Origin: Methylotenera sp.
GTDB taxonomy: Bacteria > Pseudomonadota > Gammaproteobacteria > Burkholderiales > Methylophilaceae
Assembly: GCA_014378845.1 (NCBI GenBank)
Contig: JACMNB010000059.1
Span: 46,047-110,046 of the forward strand
DNA: 64,000 bases
Reading direction: 5' to 3'
The position numbers and the translations under genes are program-made. Under the pieces are notes generated by a model. That model had not been told where the DNA came from. It searched no databases and saw nothing but the letters and a program-made list of their open reading frames with translations. Of the stretch, positions 8,901 to 17,384 are shown piece by piece (the first letter of the stretch is position 1; every line of letters starts with the position of its first letter).

Positions 8901-9991
8901 AACTAGGACAGACTTGGTCTGCCCCTAAAGTGGCGCTGATTAAAGGCTATAACGATGGTAGCGGCAACGCAAAACCAGTAATGATTTTCGGTGCAGGCTA
9001 CTCTACCACGCAAGATACGCAACCAGCTACGGCCGACAACGTTGGGCGGGGAGTTTATATTGTGGATGCAGTGACGGGGGCCTTAGTTTGGCGAGCCACT
9101 TATGGTACCAGCTCTGTCTGTAGCGGCACTGCAACAAAAGCAGCTTGCACGGTATTGGGCATGAATCATAGTATTCCATCTGATATTACCCTAATGGATA
9201 GGGACAACGATGGCTATATTGATCGCTTGTATGCCGCTGATGTGGGCGGTAATGTGTGGCGCATCGATTTGCAGCGATCAGGAAGTGCTACTAATAATAC
9301 CCCTGACTTCTGGAGAGTCAATCAGGTAGCCTCGCTTGGCGGCGGTGGCGTTCCTCTGCGCAAGTTCTTCTTTCCTGCAGATGTGATACCTACCAGTAGC
9401 TTTGATGCTGTCATCATTGGCTCTGGCGACCGAGAACACCCGTTGTCATCAACCAGCACAAGAGATAGAATTTTTGTGCTCAAAGATACTGCTACTGGAA
9501 ACGATGGGAGTGGCCTAACCACCATCGCCAACAGTGACCTATACGATGCTACGACCACGCTTTATAGCGCTGCTACGGGCACCAATAAAGGTTATTTTAA
9601 AGACTTTCTCGCTGGGGAGAAAGGTGTTAACGCACCACTTACAGTGGCTGGCTATACCTATTACGGCACTAACCAGCCTATTCCCCCATCGTCCACGTCA
9701 TGTACTAGCAACTTAGGGCAAGCTAAGGGTTACAGGCTTGATTCGCTGACTGGGGCGGTGGACTCTAAAGTGTACTATGGTGGCGGTCTCCCACCTTCTC
9801 CAGTGGCTGGGGTGGTGAATGTACGCGTACAGGGTGAAAGTACGGATAGTTCTGTACCGTTTTGTATTGGCTGTGGCGGTAATCCAAGTTGTGTTGGTGT
9901 CGACTGTAATTCAGCACTCGGCGGCGGTAAACCCCCCATCAATGTTCCAACCAGTCGTACTAGAACCTACTGGTATCAGGAAATAGATTGA
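5999..9991 (+). CDS. pilY1: PilY1 pilus-tip adhesin / biogenesis factor
   Basis: 1330 residues with a signal peptide (cleavage near SMA|ED). Residues ~35-340 are a von Willebrand A-like domain beginning PNVLIVIDNAANFD, where the MIDAS DxSxS motif is altered. Residues ~580-775 hold two or more repeats with SHGLSIG / SHGFATGESITISG and NNFTIA / TTFSYQY signatures that seem inserted. Residues ~780-1270 are the beta-propeller of PilY1, with the calcium loop DRDNDGYID near 1067-1075 then AADVGGNVWRIDL. The C terminus ends YWYQEID. GGAG precedes ATG 5999. From family knowledge, PilY1 sits at the pilus tip on the minor pilins, binds calcium and controls extension, retraction and adhesion. It is the last gene of the minor-pilin operon. 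Confidence 0.93.
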   Translation: MKKIQFILAGLLVALMTHISTSMAEDIDLYSGITSGAAIPNVLIVIDNAANFDAATSGACAYSDAPSTPVNMAGKLAGLEQCALNNVIDALPTNTDGTARVNIGLMVYGSTGVASSFPSAGCASSNDGGCLISQLTAMTATNKTALKALIKSWTTGNIKANAEGTALAMQEAWAYYAGSTGASGRSYTAIKPPAGCQNNFVIFLGNAYNNVGTPGDSGSPSTMLATAGATDTSTITIPYPQGAACNTSAPYYAMGNHTDSSGLYADEWTRFMYKNDLYGTLDNTQSITTYTIAALGASCKPNYPALLTSMALHGGGSYFPVSADSSGDIVQAFLKILNEVQAVDSVFSSSSLPVSVNAQGTFLNQIYMGMFRPDDAGLPRWVGNMKQYSFIATRSTAAPFDIRLSLGDSLGVNAISAAETGFITPNAVSYWTCGGSPSVRACSPVADLTGGFWANDPKGAGLAYDLADGDLVDKGGAAQMMRLASLTADYTTTPGSSTNPRKLYTYCPSGSGCNATLSNTTNVFDPTNAAITDTLLKVGPRTISFITSAATVSSGVSVSPGASGSPATVSITALSKSSSTVTATVSTTDASSLTGGMKLKINTGASKYDCNPCTVISVGTTSFTYSNSGGSGSATLPSVATIYSNFATVTKTSHGLSIGQLVTIKACTTHTALNNTVNTITAITTNNFTIALATSIGTTGADTACTYTPNIATATTTTSHGFATGESITISGITPSGYNGTWTITPTGATTFSYQYTDAAPLANSSTIGTATGTSVTRDGLIKWVRGEDNVGDEQGPGGAVTIRPSVHGDVLHSRPVALNYGGNTGVVVYYGANDGVYRAVNGNQTAAIGTTTAGGELWGFIPSDFFGKLKRLHTNSPDLLLPSTPSGILPAPESKDYFADGSTSVYQLLNADGTTNKAYIYLAMRRGGNFIYALDVSAPANPVFLWKIGQSGLTTPSGFTAGTDFAELGQTWSAPKVALIKGYNDGSGNAKPVMIFGAGYSTTQDTQPATADNVGRGVYIVDAVTGALVWRATYGTSSVCSGTATKAACTVLGMNHSIPSDITLMDRDNDGYIDRLYAADVGGNVWRIDLQRSGSATNNTPDFWRVNQVASLGGGGVPLRKFFFPADVIPTSSFDAVIIGSGDREHPLSSTSTRDRIFVLKDTATGNDGSGLTTIANSDLYDATTTLYSAATGTNKGYFKDFLAGEKGVNAPLTVAGYTYYGTNQPIPPSSTSCTSNLGQAKGYRLDSLTGAVDSKVYYGGGLPPSPVAGVVNVRVQGESTDSSVPFCIGCGGNPSCVGVDCNSALGGGKPPINVPTSRTRTYWYQEID

Positions 9992-10090
9992 TGGTATTTG
10001 GCTACGCTAATAAATGAATGATCATTGGGGCTGGGCAACTCAAAACAGAAGCGAAGTGCGAAGCGCTGGGTTGCTGCGCTACTGCCTTAC

Positions 10091-10110
10091 GGCGATGCTA
10101 ATGCATCGCC
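10091..10110. other. Perfect 8-bp hairpin between pilY1 and the TonB-like gene
   Basis: GGCGATGC-TAAT-GCATCGCC is a perfect inverted repeat with a 4-base loop in the 149-bp gap. No T-run follows, so it is not a classic terminator. It may stabilise the pilY1 mRNA end or be a degenerate palindromic repeat. Confidence 0.5.
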
Positions 10111-10140
10111 GATATTAGATGGCCATTGGTATAGTTTCGT

Positions 10141-10842
10141 ATGCTACGCGCTTTAGAGTTTATCGATAGAGATAGCACACGCTTTGCATTTTTTCTCTGC
10201 TTGTCTATATTGGGGCACATCGTTGTTTTAATTTACGCAATACCTGCAACATTTCCAAACTTGAAAGATGAGCCGCCAACTGCAGCCAAACTTAAAGCCT
10301 TAACATTTCAGATTACTCAAGTTTATAGCGACTATCATGAGCCGATTATTGCAACGAAAAATGCCAATTTAACTAAAGCGGATATAGCTGAGGTGATGCC
10401 AGTCGCAACTGATGCAACCGAAGCTAAAATAGCCGAACCCAGCACAACCGAAGTTGAAACAGACAAACCTGAGATAGCTGAGGCGGATACGAAGAGTGAA
10501 TACAAGGACTACAGTATTTCTGGCAGCAAATTACAATCAATTTTGAATGAAAAGTACTATTCGCTGGGTGAGCTGGATCAATTACCAGAAACTCAAACAG
10601 ATATCGACATTGAATCGTTAAATTTATTAAAATTCGCTCAAGGTGGTAAGCTTGAGCTTCGATTGTGGGTAAATGAGCAAGGTCAAGTGGTTAACGTGGA
10701 GGTCATTAAGTCAGAGATGCCATCCGCCTTTGTTGAGAGTGCGATAAAACTCTTTTTGCAGGCACAGTTTTCCGCAGGTAGGGTTAACAATAATCCAGTA
10801 AAGTTTGTTTCTAAGGTCGTGATTCGTTATGAGCCGCATTGA
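10141..10842 (+). CDS. TonB-family C-terminal domain protein
   Basis: A 233-residue inner-membrane protein with one N-terminal membrane helix (FAFFLCLSILGHIVVLIYAI). A Glu/Thr/Ala-rich periplasmic linker follows (residues ~75-125), then a C-terminal TonB-like domain (KLELRLWVNEQGQVVNVEVI ... AIKLFLQAQFSAGR). TonB proteins transmit proton-motive energy to outer-membrane receptors. Here there is no ExbB, ExbD or receptor gene nearby and the linker lacks the usual Pro-Lys repeats, so it may serve another envelope role. No clear ribosome site precedes ATG 10141. It could be a distal gene of the pilus transcript. Confidence 0.75.
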   Translation: MLRALEFIDRDSTRFAFFLCLSILGHIVVLIYAIPATFPNLKDEPPTAAKLKALTFQITQVYSDYHEPIIATKNANLTKADIAEVMPVATDATEAKIAEPSTTEVETDKPEIAEADTKSEYKDYSISGSKLQSILNEKYYSLGELDQLPETQTDIDIESLNLLKFAQGGKLELRLWVNEQGQVVNVEVIKSEMPSAFVESAIKLFLQAQFSAGRVNNNPVKFVSKVVIRYEPH

Positions 10843-10888
10843 ATAAACCAACTTTAATTGTTTTTACAACAGCATTTATAGTGACGTT

Positions 10889-11410
10889 TTATTTTAAACG
10901 TGAGTTCAAATTAGTTAACAAGTTAGCGGTAATCAAGCCATTAATCACTCCGAAAAATAAAGCCGCCAGCGCAAAAATGGGGATTAAGTACATTACCCCC
11001 GTGTGAGGAATAAGCCATAGCCGCACAATGATTAGCTGCCCTGCAATATGCGCGAAAGCCGCAAATATACTTAAGCTAATAGCACTAAAGGTTTTTTTTG
11101 GTAGATGTTGCGCTAAAAATAATGCGACCAAGCTCAGTAAAGCGCCGCTTAAACTTAGTACGAAGGTGGGCGATAAAAACTGGCCAAGTAGCAAGCTGCT
11201 GGCAAATACGCGGAGTAAGCTCACCCATGCGGCAGTGGCAAAGCCATATTCATACAACACATATAGCGTGACAATATTGGCAATGCCAGGTTTTACGCCT
11301 GGCAAGGGCGATGGGAATACAGCTTCTAGCAAGTGCAAGCCAATCGCCAGCGCGGTAAGCTTGGCGATGTGGTGATCTTCTGCTGTGGTTTTGATTAGTA
11401 TGATTTCCAA
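10889..11410 (-). CDS. Gx transporter family membrane protein (heptaprenyl diphosphate synthase component I-like)
   Basis: A 173-residue protein with about five membrane helices. The conserved stretch FPSPLPGVKPGIANIVTLYVLYEYG is the signature of the PF07456 'Gx transporter' family, related to ECF-type substrate-binding membrane components; the old name 'heptaprenyl diphosphate synthase component I' is misleading. It lies downstream of a NusG-domain-II protein and ApbE on the same strand, a recurrent trio in bacteria. Substrate unknown. Confidence 0.8.
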   Translation of the reverse strand: MEIILIKTTAEDHHIAKLTALAIGLHLLEAVFPSPLPGVKPGIANIVTLYVLYEYGFATAAWVSLLRVFASSLLLGQFLSPTFVLSLSGALLSLVALFLAQHLPKKTFSAISLSIFAAFAHIAGQLIIVRLWLIPHTGVMYLIPIFALAALFFGVINGLITANLLTNLNSRLK

Positions 11411-11441
11411 GGTTATAGTCTAAAATACGCGCAATAAATTG

Positions 11442-11478
11442 TGCTCCTACCCATTGTAGGAGCGATTTTTAAATCGCG
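11442..11478. repeat. GTAGGAGC-type palindromic repeat
   Basis: GCTCCTAC-CCATT-GTAGGAGC is a perfect 8-bp stem, followed directly by GCGATTTTTAAATCGC, a second small palindrome. The same GTAGGAGC core recurs at 62664-62725 and 63881-63960. It resembles REP-like intergenic elements and lies between the Gx-transporter and NusG-II genes. Confidence 0.7.
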
Positions 11479-11505
11479 AAAAATCCTTTAATTATTGAGA
11501 AATAT

Positions 11506-11898
11506 TTAATAATTAAGCGAATCATACTTACTTTTTGCGCCCATCAACTGCAAACTAACCTGGTTAGGTAAACAAATTGCCACTTGCCCTGCATGGCTTA
11601 ACCAGCCTTGATGCACGCAGTATTGGTTGGGGCAGGGTGATTGTTTAAAGCGCGCTTGGCCGTTATTGATGACGATTATTGATTCGCCAAGTGGGCCTTT
11701 TATACGTAGCTCGCGTGCTTGGTTTAAATCGTAAGTGCCAATAATTTGGTTACCTTGCCTAATTTTTAGTTGGCTGGCGGGTGCAAAGCTCCAAAATTGC
11801 TGAAACATGACAGCAACTGCCACCATGCTTGCAACAATTACTAGCCAATCACCAATGAGTGGTTTATGGTTGAATGCTAAGCGCGTGTTTTTCGGCAT
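11506..11898 (-). CDS. NusG domain II-containing membrane-anchored protein
   Basis: A 130-residue protein with one N-terminal membrane helix (WLVIVASMVAVAVMFQQF) and a small extracytoplasmic beta domain of the NusG-II (PF07009) type. It carries SPCPNQYCVHQGWLSHAGQVAICLPN with three conserved cysteines. The family commonly neighbours ApbE and Gx-transporter genes. It overlaps the end of apbE by 35 bp, suggesting translational coupling. Molecular role unknown; a redox or metal role is possible from the cysteines but is only inference. Confidence 0.8.
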   Translation of the reverse strand: MPKNTRLAFNHKPLIGDWLVIVASMVAVAVMFQQFWSFAPASQLKIRQGNQIIGTYDLNQARELRIKGPLGESIIVINNGQARFKQSPCPNQYCVHQGWLSHAGQVAICLPNQVSLQLMGAKSKYDSLNY

Positions 11899-12907
11899 CT
11901 TTATCTAACCAAATAATGCGTTTGGCCATACTTGGGCTTATGCTGATTTTGCTATCTGAATCGATTACCAAATAGTTTTCAACATGCATATTTTTTGCGG
12001 CTTGCGCACGATTTTCAGGGTTGGCGATAAAAATGGGTTTTGAAGCTACATCAGATAAAACACCAGTATTATTTTGTGGTGGAATTAGCACTGTCACAGC
12101 TTGCACGCCTTGCACGGGATAACCAGTGACAGGATCAATAATATGGCAATAGCGTTTACCAGCCAACTCAAAATAGCGTTGATAATCGCCAGAAGTGCCA
12201 ATGGCCCAGCCACTATTAAGATCTAACGCGGCAATGGCGCTGGGTTTGCGGGGGTGTTGTATACCCACGCGCCACGGCTTGTCACCATGTTTGCCCAGCG
12301 CAATAATGTTGCCACCAATGTTAATCAGCGCGTTTTTAACGCCCACTTTGTTTAATTCTTTTAAAGCAATATCCAGCGCATAACCTTTGGCATAGCCGCC
12401 TAAATCTAGCTGAACGCTAGAGCTTTTGCTGAATGCCTTTCCGTCTTCAAGCACAATATCACTCATTTGTGGGTTGGCTTTTACTAAGCTTTTAATCTTA
12501 TTTTCATCCACTTTTTTAGGTGCAAATTCATCGTGATGAAAGCCCCATTCCTCAATTAAGCCGCCAATCGCAGGGTTAAAAGCGCCGTTTGTTTGTGCTG
12601 ATAAACGTGTGGCATCTTGAATCATCGCACTCAAGTCGGGTTTGATGCTTATAGGCGTATCGCCGCGCGCAAATGCATGATTGATACTACTTAGCTCGCT
12701 GGGTCGCCAAGCGTGTAGGCGATTATGCAAGTTTTGAAATTCGCGAATAATTTGATTGGAAATATCTTGCGAATTAGCATCGGTTTCGCCGTAAATGCTA
12801 ATATCAACCAGCGTGCCAAATACATAACTTTGGGTGGTGTAGAGTGGTTCTGGTTTGTTGCAGCTGGCTGTTAAGCAAGCAAGCAGAAATAAGAAAAATA
12901 GGCGCAT
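11864..12907 (-). CDS. apbE: FAD:protein FMN transferase ApbE
   Basis: A lipoprotein (lipobox LTASC near residue 16) that transfers FMN from FAD to a threonine of target flavoproteins in the periplasm. Visible motifs are YVFGTLVDISIYG at the start of the mature domain, the FAD-binding LDLGGYAKGYALD, NIGGNI, and WAIGTSGDYQRYF. At 347 aa it is full length. It lies with NusG-II and Gx-transporter genes; no Rnf or Nqr target operon is visible in the window, so the acceptor protein is elsewhere. Confidence 0.93.
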   Translation of the reverse strand: MRLFFLFLLACLTASCNKPEPLYTTQSYVFGTLVDISIYGETDANSQDISNQIIREFQNLHNRLHAWRPSELSSINHAFARGDTPISIKPDLSAMIQDATRLSAQTNGAFNPAIGGLIEEWGFHHDEFAPKKVDENKIKSLVKANPQMSDIVLEDGKAFSKSSSVQLDLGGYAKGYALDIALKELNKVGVKNALINIGGNIIALGKHGDKPWRVGIQHPRKPSAIAALDLNSGWAIGTSGDYQRYFELAGKRYCHIIDPVTGYPVQGVQAVTVLIPPQNNTGVLSDVASKPIFIANPENRAQAAKNMHVENYLVIDSDSKISISPSMAKRIIWLDKDAEKHALSIQP

Positions 12908-12922
12908 TTTATAATGGGTTGG

Positions 12923-13882
12923 TTACTGTAAAATTTCTTCTAGCGCCTCAACAAAAACTTGTGCAGCTTTACAGGGCACGTCTAAATGCTGGGTTTGCGC
13001 TACAATTTCTACCATGCCAGTTGGGCTGGTGACATTAATCTCGGTTAAATAATCGCCAATTACATCAAGGCCTACTAAAAACAAGCCTTCAAGTTTTAAC
13101 GTTTTGCCGACAGTCATTGCAATATCTAAATCACGTTTTGTAAGCGGCTGTGCAACGCCCGTGCCGCCTGCGGCCAGGTTACCACGTGTTTCGCCTACTT
13201 TAGGTATGCGTGCTAGAGCATAAGGTAAGGGCTCGCCATTAATGACGATGATACGCTTATCGCCCTGCGAAATCGCGGGCAAATAGCGCTGCGCCATAAT
13301 GGTTTGGTTGCCAAATTGGGTGGCGGTTTCTAAAATTACGCCAATATTATGGTCAGCAGCGTGTATTCTAAAAATGCCACTGCCGCCCATACCATCCAGC
13401 GGCTTAATGACAATATCTTTGTGCGTTGCTAAGAATTCACGAATTAATTCATTATTGCTGGTGACTAAAAATTCTGGTGCAAATTGCGGAAATTTAGCCA
13501 CAGATAATTTCTCGTTCCAACTTCTAACAGAGGCAGGATTATTAATCACCCGCGCGCCTTGGCTGGCCGCCAATTCCAACAAATAAGTGCTATACAGATA
13601 CTCGTTGTTAAAAGGGGGGTCTTTACGCATCAAAATTGCGTCAAACTGTTTAGGCAAAACTTCATCGGTTTGCCCTACATTAAACAAAACTTCACTATTA
13701 CTGCCGCTAAAGCTAAATATTTTAGCGTTTATTTTTACTATTTCGTTGAGTAAAAACATATCATGTTGTTCGCACACATACAGCGTGTGTCCACGCGCCG
13801 CTGCCTCACGCATGATGGCAAGACTGGTGTCTTTATAGCTTTTAAGGCTGGCTATTGGGTCGAGAATGAATAGTAGTTTCAT
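12923..13882 (-). CDS. gshB: Glutathione synthetase
   Basis: It joins gamma-glutamylcysteine and glycine with ATP (ATP-grasp fold) in the cytosol. The true start is ATG 13882 (MKLLFILDPIASLK), which matches the family N terminus. The ORF-track start at 13972 adds a peptide encoded by an intergenic palindromic repeat and is rejected. Motifs include ILMRKDPPFNNEYLY, NNPASVRSWNEKL, VIKPLDGMGGSGIFR (the ATP loop) and GLDVIGDYLTEINVTSPTG (metal and phosphate ligands). It is 319 aa, a normal length. It follows gshA, with a palindromic repeat between them. Confidence 0.95.
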   Translation of the reverse strand: MKLLFILDPIASLKSYKDTSLAIMREAAARGHTLYVCEQHDMFLLNEIVKINAKIFSFSGSNSEVLFNVGQTDEVLPKQFDAILMRKDPPFNNEYLYSTYLLELAASQGARVINNPASVRSWNEKLSVAKFPQFAPEFLVTSNNELIREFLATHKDIVIKPLDGMGGSGIFRIHAADHNIGVILETATQFGNQTIMAQRYLPAISQGDKRIIVINGEPLPYALARIPKVGETRGNLAAGGTGVAQPLTKRDLDIAMTVGKTLKLEGLFLVGLDVIGDYLTEINVTSPTGMVEIVAQTQHLDVPCKAAQVFVEALEEILQ

Positions 13883-13912
13883 GTGTTCGTCATATCTCAA
13901 AGGTATATTTTT

Positions 13913-13987
13913 GTCCGTTCGTGGTGAGCTCGTCGAACCATGAATCTCTATCATGCGCTCACCCTTCGACAAGCTCAGGGCGAACGA
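13913..13987. repeat. CCCTTCGACAAGCTCAGGG-type inverted repeat pair
   Basis: Two arms face each other: CGTTCGTGGTGAGCTCGTCG and CCTTCGACAAGCTCAGGGCG. They are imperfect reverse complements separated by about 20 bp. The same pair occurs at 35342-35402, 39530-39597 (inside prmC) and 49140-49198. This copy sits between gshA and gshB. Confidence 0.85.
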
Positions 13988-13999
13988 GCGTAAATAAGT

Positions 14000-15313
14000 T
14001 TATTTCTCGTTTAACGAATCTGTTTCTTGCAATTCAATAGACGCCGCCAGCAAGGATAATCGCGCCACCACACCATACGCATAAAAACGGTTTGGAACCG
14101 TATCTGGCTCACCCGCGCAATCGGGCAGGCCGCAAGGCGTTTCAAATGCTAGCGGCTCAAAGTGAGAACCTGGCGCATTAAGGTTTTCGTCCACCGCACG
14201 GCCAGTATGTACGCGATAAAAACCGCCAATCACAAAGTGATCCATCATGTAGACCACTGGCTCTGCCACCGCATCGTTAATACTCTCAAAGGTATAAACA
14301 CCTTCTTGAATAATCACTTCTGACACTTGCTGGCCTTCTTTAATGACTGACATTTTGTTGCGCGCTTTACGGTTTAAATCGCGCACTTCATCAGGATGTT
14401 TCACCGTCATAATGCCCATACCATAGGTGCCAGCATCGGCCTTTACAATCACAAATGGGTCTTGCGTCACACCATATTCTGCATATTTTAGTTTAATTTT
14501 ATTTAGCAAAAGCTCAACTTTTGTTGCCAAGCACTCTTCGCCAGTGCGCGCATTAAAATCAATTTCGCCACAGGTTTCAAAATAAGGGTTTAATAACCAA
14601 GGGTCGATGTCCAAAAGCTGCGAAAATTCATCAACGACACGATTATACGCACTAAAATGCGTTGATTTTCGTCTAACGTGCCAACCTGCGTGCAAAGGTG
14701 GAATAACATCTTGCTCTAAGTTTTTAAGAATTTCTGGAATTCCGCCTGATAGATCATTGTTCAATAAAACGGCGCAACTATCAAAAGCACTGTAATCTAC
14801 CCCATCAACGGAACACGCCTTTAAGCTTATGCGATTTTTTTCGCGTACAACTGGCTCTAGCAACAACTTTTGGCCATCGTGCGTTTCAACAACAGTCGGT
14901 TCGGTAATGTCAGGGTTTATACTGCCAACGCGCACGTTTAATCCCGCGGCTTTCATGATATTCACCAGCTCAACCACGTTGCGCAAATAGTAAGTATTGC
15001 GCGTGTGATTTTCGGGGATAATTAGTAGGCGATGCGCTTCAGGGCAAATTTTTTCTACAGCGATTTGCGCCGCTTGCACGCACAAGTTTAAAAAAACCGG
15101 ATTTAGATTATTAAAACCGCCTGGGAATAAATTGGTATCCACTGGCGCCAGCTTAAAGCCCGCATTACGCAAATCTACGCTGGCATAAAACGGTGATGCG
15201 TACTCTAACCATTGGCTACGAAACCAATGCTCTATTTTTGGCATATCGCTTAACATGCGCTTTTCTAAGCTTAATAATGGGCCGCTAAGTGCGGTGGTTA
15301 AATGTGGAACCAT
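14000..15313 (-). CDS. gshA: Glutamate-cysteine ligase (proteobacterial GshA type)
   Basis: First step of glutathione synthesis. The 437-residue protein matches the betaproteobacterial GshA family (PF08886), which differs from the E. coli type. Recognisable stretches are SVDLRNAGFKLAPVDTNLFPGGFNN near the N terminus, LLIIPENHTRNTYY, FVIVKADAGTYGMGIMTV (nucleotide-binding loop) and GGFYRVHTGRAVDENLN. It pairs with gshB on the same strand about 120 bp downstream. No clear regulatory site is seen upstream. Confidence 0.92.
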   Translation of the reverse strand: MVPHLTTALSGPLLSLEKRMLSDMPKIEHWFRSQWLEYASPFYASVDLRNAGFKLAPVDTNLFPGGFNNLNPVFLNLCVQAAQIAVEKICPEAHRLLIIPENHTRNTYYLRNVVELVNIMKAAGLNVRVGSINPDITEPTVVETHDGQKLLLEPVVREKNRISLKACSVDGVDYSAFDSCAVLLNNDLSGGIPEILKNLEQDVIPPLHAGWHVRRKSTHFSAYNRVVDEFSQLLDIDPWLLNPYFETCGEIDFNARTGEECLATKVELLLNKIKLKYAEYGVTQDPFVIVKADAGTYGMGIMTVKHPDEVRDLNRKARNKMSVIKEGQQVSEVIIQEGVYTFESINDAVAEPVVYMMDHFVIGGFYRVHTGRAVDENLNAPGSHFEPLAFETPCGLPDCAGEPDTVPNRFYAYGVVARLSLLAASIELQETDSLNEK

Positions 15314-15449
15314 ATATCCTCTTCAAATATTGTAGCCTATTTATCTTTCGCCTTGTAAGAGGAAAGTTGGGTTGGGATGAAATTTGCCACTTATTAAGCA
15401 CCACCCTGACCCTTTCGCTAAAATGGGCGTGTGAATCTAGATGATGCAA

Positions 15450-16424
15450 TTAAACAATGTTATGTGCTTGAGTATCGGCGTGGTAGCTACTTCTTACCAT
15501 GGGGCCGCTAGCGGCGTTATTAAAGCCCATCGCATCGGCGCTGAGCTTTAATGTCTCAAAAGTTGCAGGGCTCACGTAGCGCATCACCGGTAAATGATGC
15601 ACGCTGGGCTGTAAGTATTGCCCGAGTGTGAGCATGCTAACCTTGTGCGCGCGCAAGTCTTGCATCACAGTTAAAATTTCTTCATCTGTCTCGCCTAATC
15701 CCAGCATTAAACCCGATTTAGTGGGGATATTTGGGTACATTTCGTTGAATAGCTTGAGTAAAGTAAGCGAGTTTTGATAATCAGAACCAGGCCGCGCTTG
15801 CTTGTATAAACGCGGCACAGTTTCTAGATTATGGTTCATCACATCGGGCGGCGCATTTTTTAAAATATGTAACGCCACTTCTAAACGACCGCGAAAATCG
15901 GGCACTAAAATTTCAATTTTAATGTTGGGCGAAGCTTGCCTAACCGCATGAATACAATCAACAAAATGCTGCGCGCCGCCGTCTTTTAAGTCATCGCGGT
16001 CTACACTGGTAATCACCACGTATTTAAGCTGCATTTGCGCGATGGTGCGCGCTAAATTGGCGGGTTCTTGTGCATCCGGTGGCAATGGTTTGCCGTGTGC
16101 CACGTCGCAAAAAGGGCAGCGCCGCGTACAAATATCGCCCAAAATCATAAACGTCGCCGTGCCGCCGCTAAAGCATTCGCCAATATTGGGGCAGCTAGCT
16201 TCTTCACACACGGTGTGCAGATTGTTTTCACGCAATACGCGCTTAATTTCTTGAAAGCGCGCGCTGTCAGGCACTTTCATGCGAATCCAATCAGGTTTAC
16301 GCAGCATGGGCTGCGCAACTATTTTGATGGGAATGCGCGCAGTTTTTTCAGCGTCAATTTGCTTAACACCAATTTTGCTATCAGCACCTAGAATTTTTTT
16401 AGCAATTTGCCCAGTTTCGTTCAT
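15450..16424 (-). CDS. lipA: Lipoyl synthase
   Basis: A radical SAM enzyme that inserts two sulfurs into protein-bound octanoyl chains. The auxiliary cluster motif [12 protein letters not shown] and the radical-SAM motif [10 protein letters not shown] are both intact, and the C-terminal serine ligand lies in [10 protein letters not shown]. At 324 aa it is normal length. It is the last gene of the ybeD-lipB-lipA run, 19 bp after lipB. Confidence 0.97.
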   Translation of the reverse strand: MNETGQIAKKILGADSKIGVKQIDAEKTARIPIKIVAQPMLRKPDWIRMKVPDSARFQEIKRVLRENNLHTVCEEASCPNIGECFSGGTATFMILGDICTRRCPFCDVAHGKPLPPDAQEPANLARTIAQMQLKYVVITSVDRDDLKDGGAQHFVDCIHAVRQASPNIKIEILVPDFRGRLEVALHILKNAPPDVMNHNLETVPRLYKQARPGSDYQNSLTLLKLFNEMYPNIPTKSGLMLGLGETDEEILTVMQDLRAHKVSMLTLGQYLQPSVHHLPVMRYVSPATFETLKLSADAMGFNNAASGPMVRSSYHADTQAHNIV

Positions 16425-16443
16425 GCATGTCCAGTGTCATTAA

Positions 16444-17064
16444 TTATTTAAAATTTACTTTTAAATAATTCATTAATAAATCACCTATTTGTTGCGGCGT
16501 TTTGTCAATGCCACAATCTTTTGTTTGCGTGATTTTAAGTCCCACATACCCGCATGGATCAATTTCTGTGAACGGCGTTAAATCCATGTCTACATTCAGA
16601 CTTAAACCATGATAACAGCAATTGTTTTTTAGGCGCAAACCAAGGGAAGCGATTTTTGCACCGTTGACATACACACCAGGCGCGTCACTTTTGGCAATAG
16701 ATTGCACGCCAAATTGTGCCAATAAATCCACAATGCTAGATTCAATTTTACTGACTAATTGGCGCACACTTAAGTTGCGCCTTTTTAAATCGATCAACAA
16801 GTAAATCACCACTTGACCGATGCCGTGATAAGTAATTTTGCCGCCGCGGTCTACCAAAACTACAGGGATATTAGGTTGGGAATTAACTCGGCTTGGCAAT
16901 CGCACATTTTTGCGATTTAAGCCTAAAGTATAAACGCTGTTATGCTCTGTCAGCCATATTTCATCTGCGGTCTCAGCAGTGCGCGTTGCAGTAAATGCTT
17001 GCATGGCGGCGAGTGTCGTTTGGTAATCGGTGCGCCCTAAATCACGACAAATCATGTTTTGCAT
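16444..17064 (-). CDS. lipB: Octanoyl-[ACP]:protein N-octanoyltransferase
   Basis: It moves octanoate from ACP to the lipoyl domains of target enzymes, the step before LipA. Visible motifs are [20 protein letters not shown] (with the catalytic-site RGG..T.HG.GQ), [12 protein letters not shown] with the conserved lysine, and [11 protein letters not shown] carrying the catalytic cysteine. It is 206 aa, and follows ybeD by 6 bp, so it is probably cotranscribed. Confidence 0.96.
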   Translation of the reverse strand: MQNMICRDLGRTDYQTTLAAMQAFTATRTAETADEIWLTEHNSVYTLGLNRKNVRLPSRVNSQPNIPVVLVDRGGKITYHGIGQVVIYLLIDLKRRNLSVRQLVSKIESSIVDLLAQFGVQSIAKSDAPGVYVNGAKIASLGLRLKNNCCYHGLSLNVDMDLTPFTEIDPCGYVGLKITQTKDCGIDKTPQQIGDLLMNYLKVNFK

Positions 17065-17070
17065 GCACCA

Positions 17071-17352
17071 TTAAAGTGCAAATTTAACCATTGGGTGAGC
17101 CGTTAAAGCGCGGTAAATATCATCTAATTGCGGCTTAGCTGTGACATGCACGGTGCAAGTAAGGCTGATATATTTGCCACCAGTACTCCCGCGCATTTCA
17201 ATCTTAGTGGCATCAAAACTAGGCAATTTTTTTTGAATGGTTTTAATGATTTCAGATGCAAAATCTTCATGCGTTTCGCCCATGACTTTAATCGGAAAAT
17301 CGCAAGGAAATTCGATTAAAGTTTCAGTAATATCATCATTATGTTCGGCCAT
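17071..17352 (-). CDS. ybeD: YbeD-like DUF493 protein
   Basis: A 93-residue ACT-like small protein of the DUF493/YbeD family. It begins with the conserved IEFPCDFPIKVMG segment and has GKYISLTCTVHVTAKPQLDDIYRALTAHPMVKFAL at the end, with Leu-Asp-Ile-Tyr typical of the family. It is genetically linked to dacC upstream and lipB downstream in many proteobacteria. The biochemical role is not established; linkage suggests a regulatory function around lipoate or wall enzymes. Confidence 0.9.
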   Translation of the reverse strand: MAEHNDDITETLIEFPCDFPIKVMGETHEDFASEIIKTIQKKLPSFDATKIEMRGSTGGKYISLTCTVHVTAKPQLDDIYRALTAHPMVKFAL

Positions 17353-17384
17353 TATTTTAAATATCGCTATTAATTATGTTTTAT

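Noticed and set aside
6181-9558. Several minus-strand ORFs inside pilY1
   Set aside because: Composition shadows of a long repetitive gene on the plus strand.
13883-13972. N-terminal extension of GshB on the ORF track
   Set aside because: The extra 30 residues come from a palindromic repeat; the family N terminus starts at MKLLFILDPI (ATG 13882).
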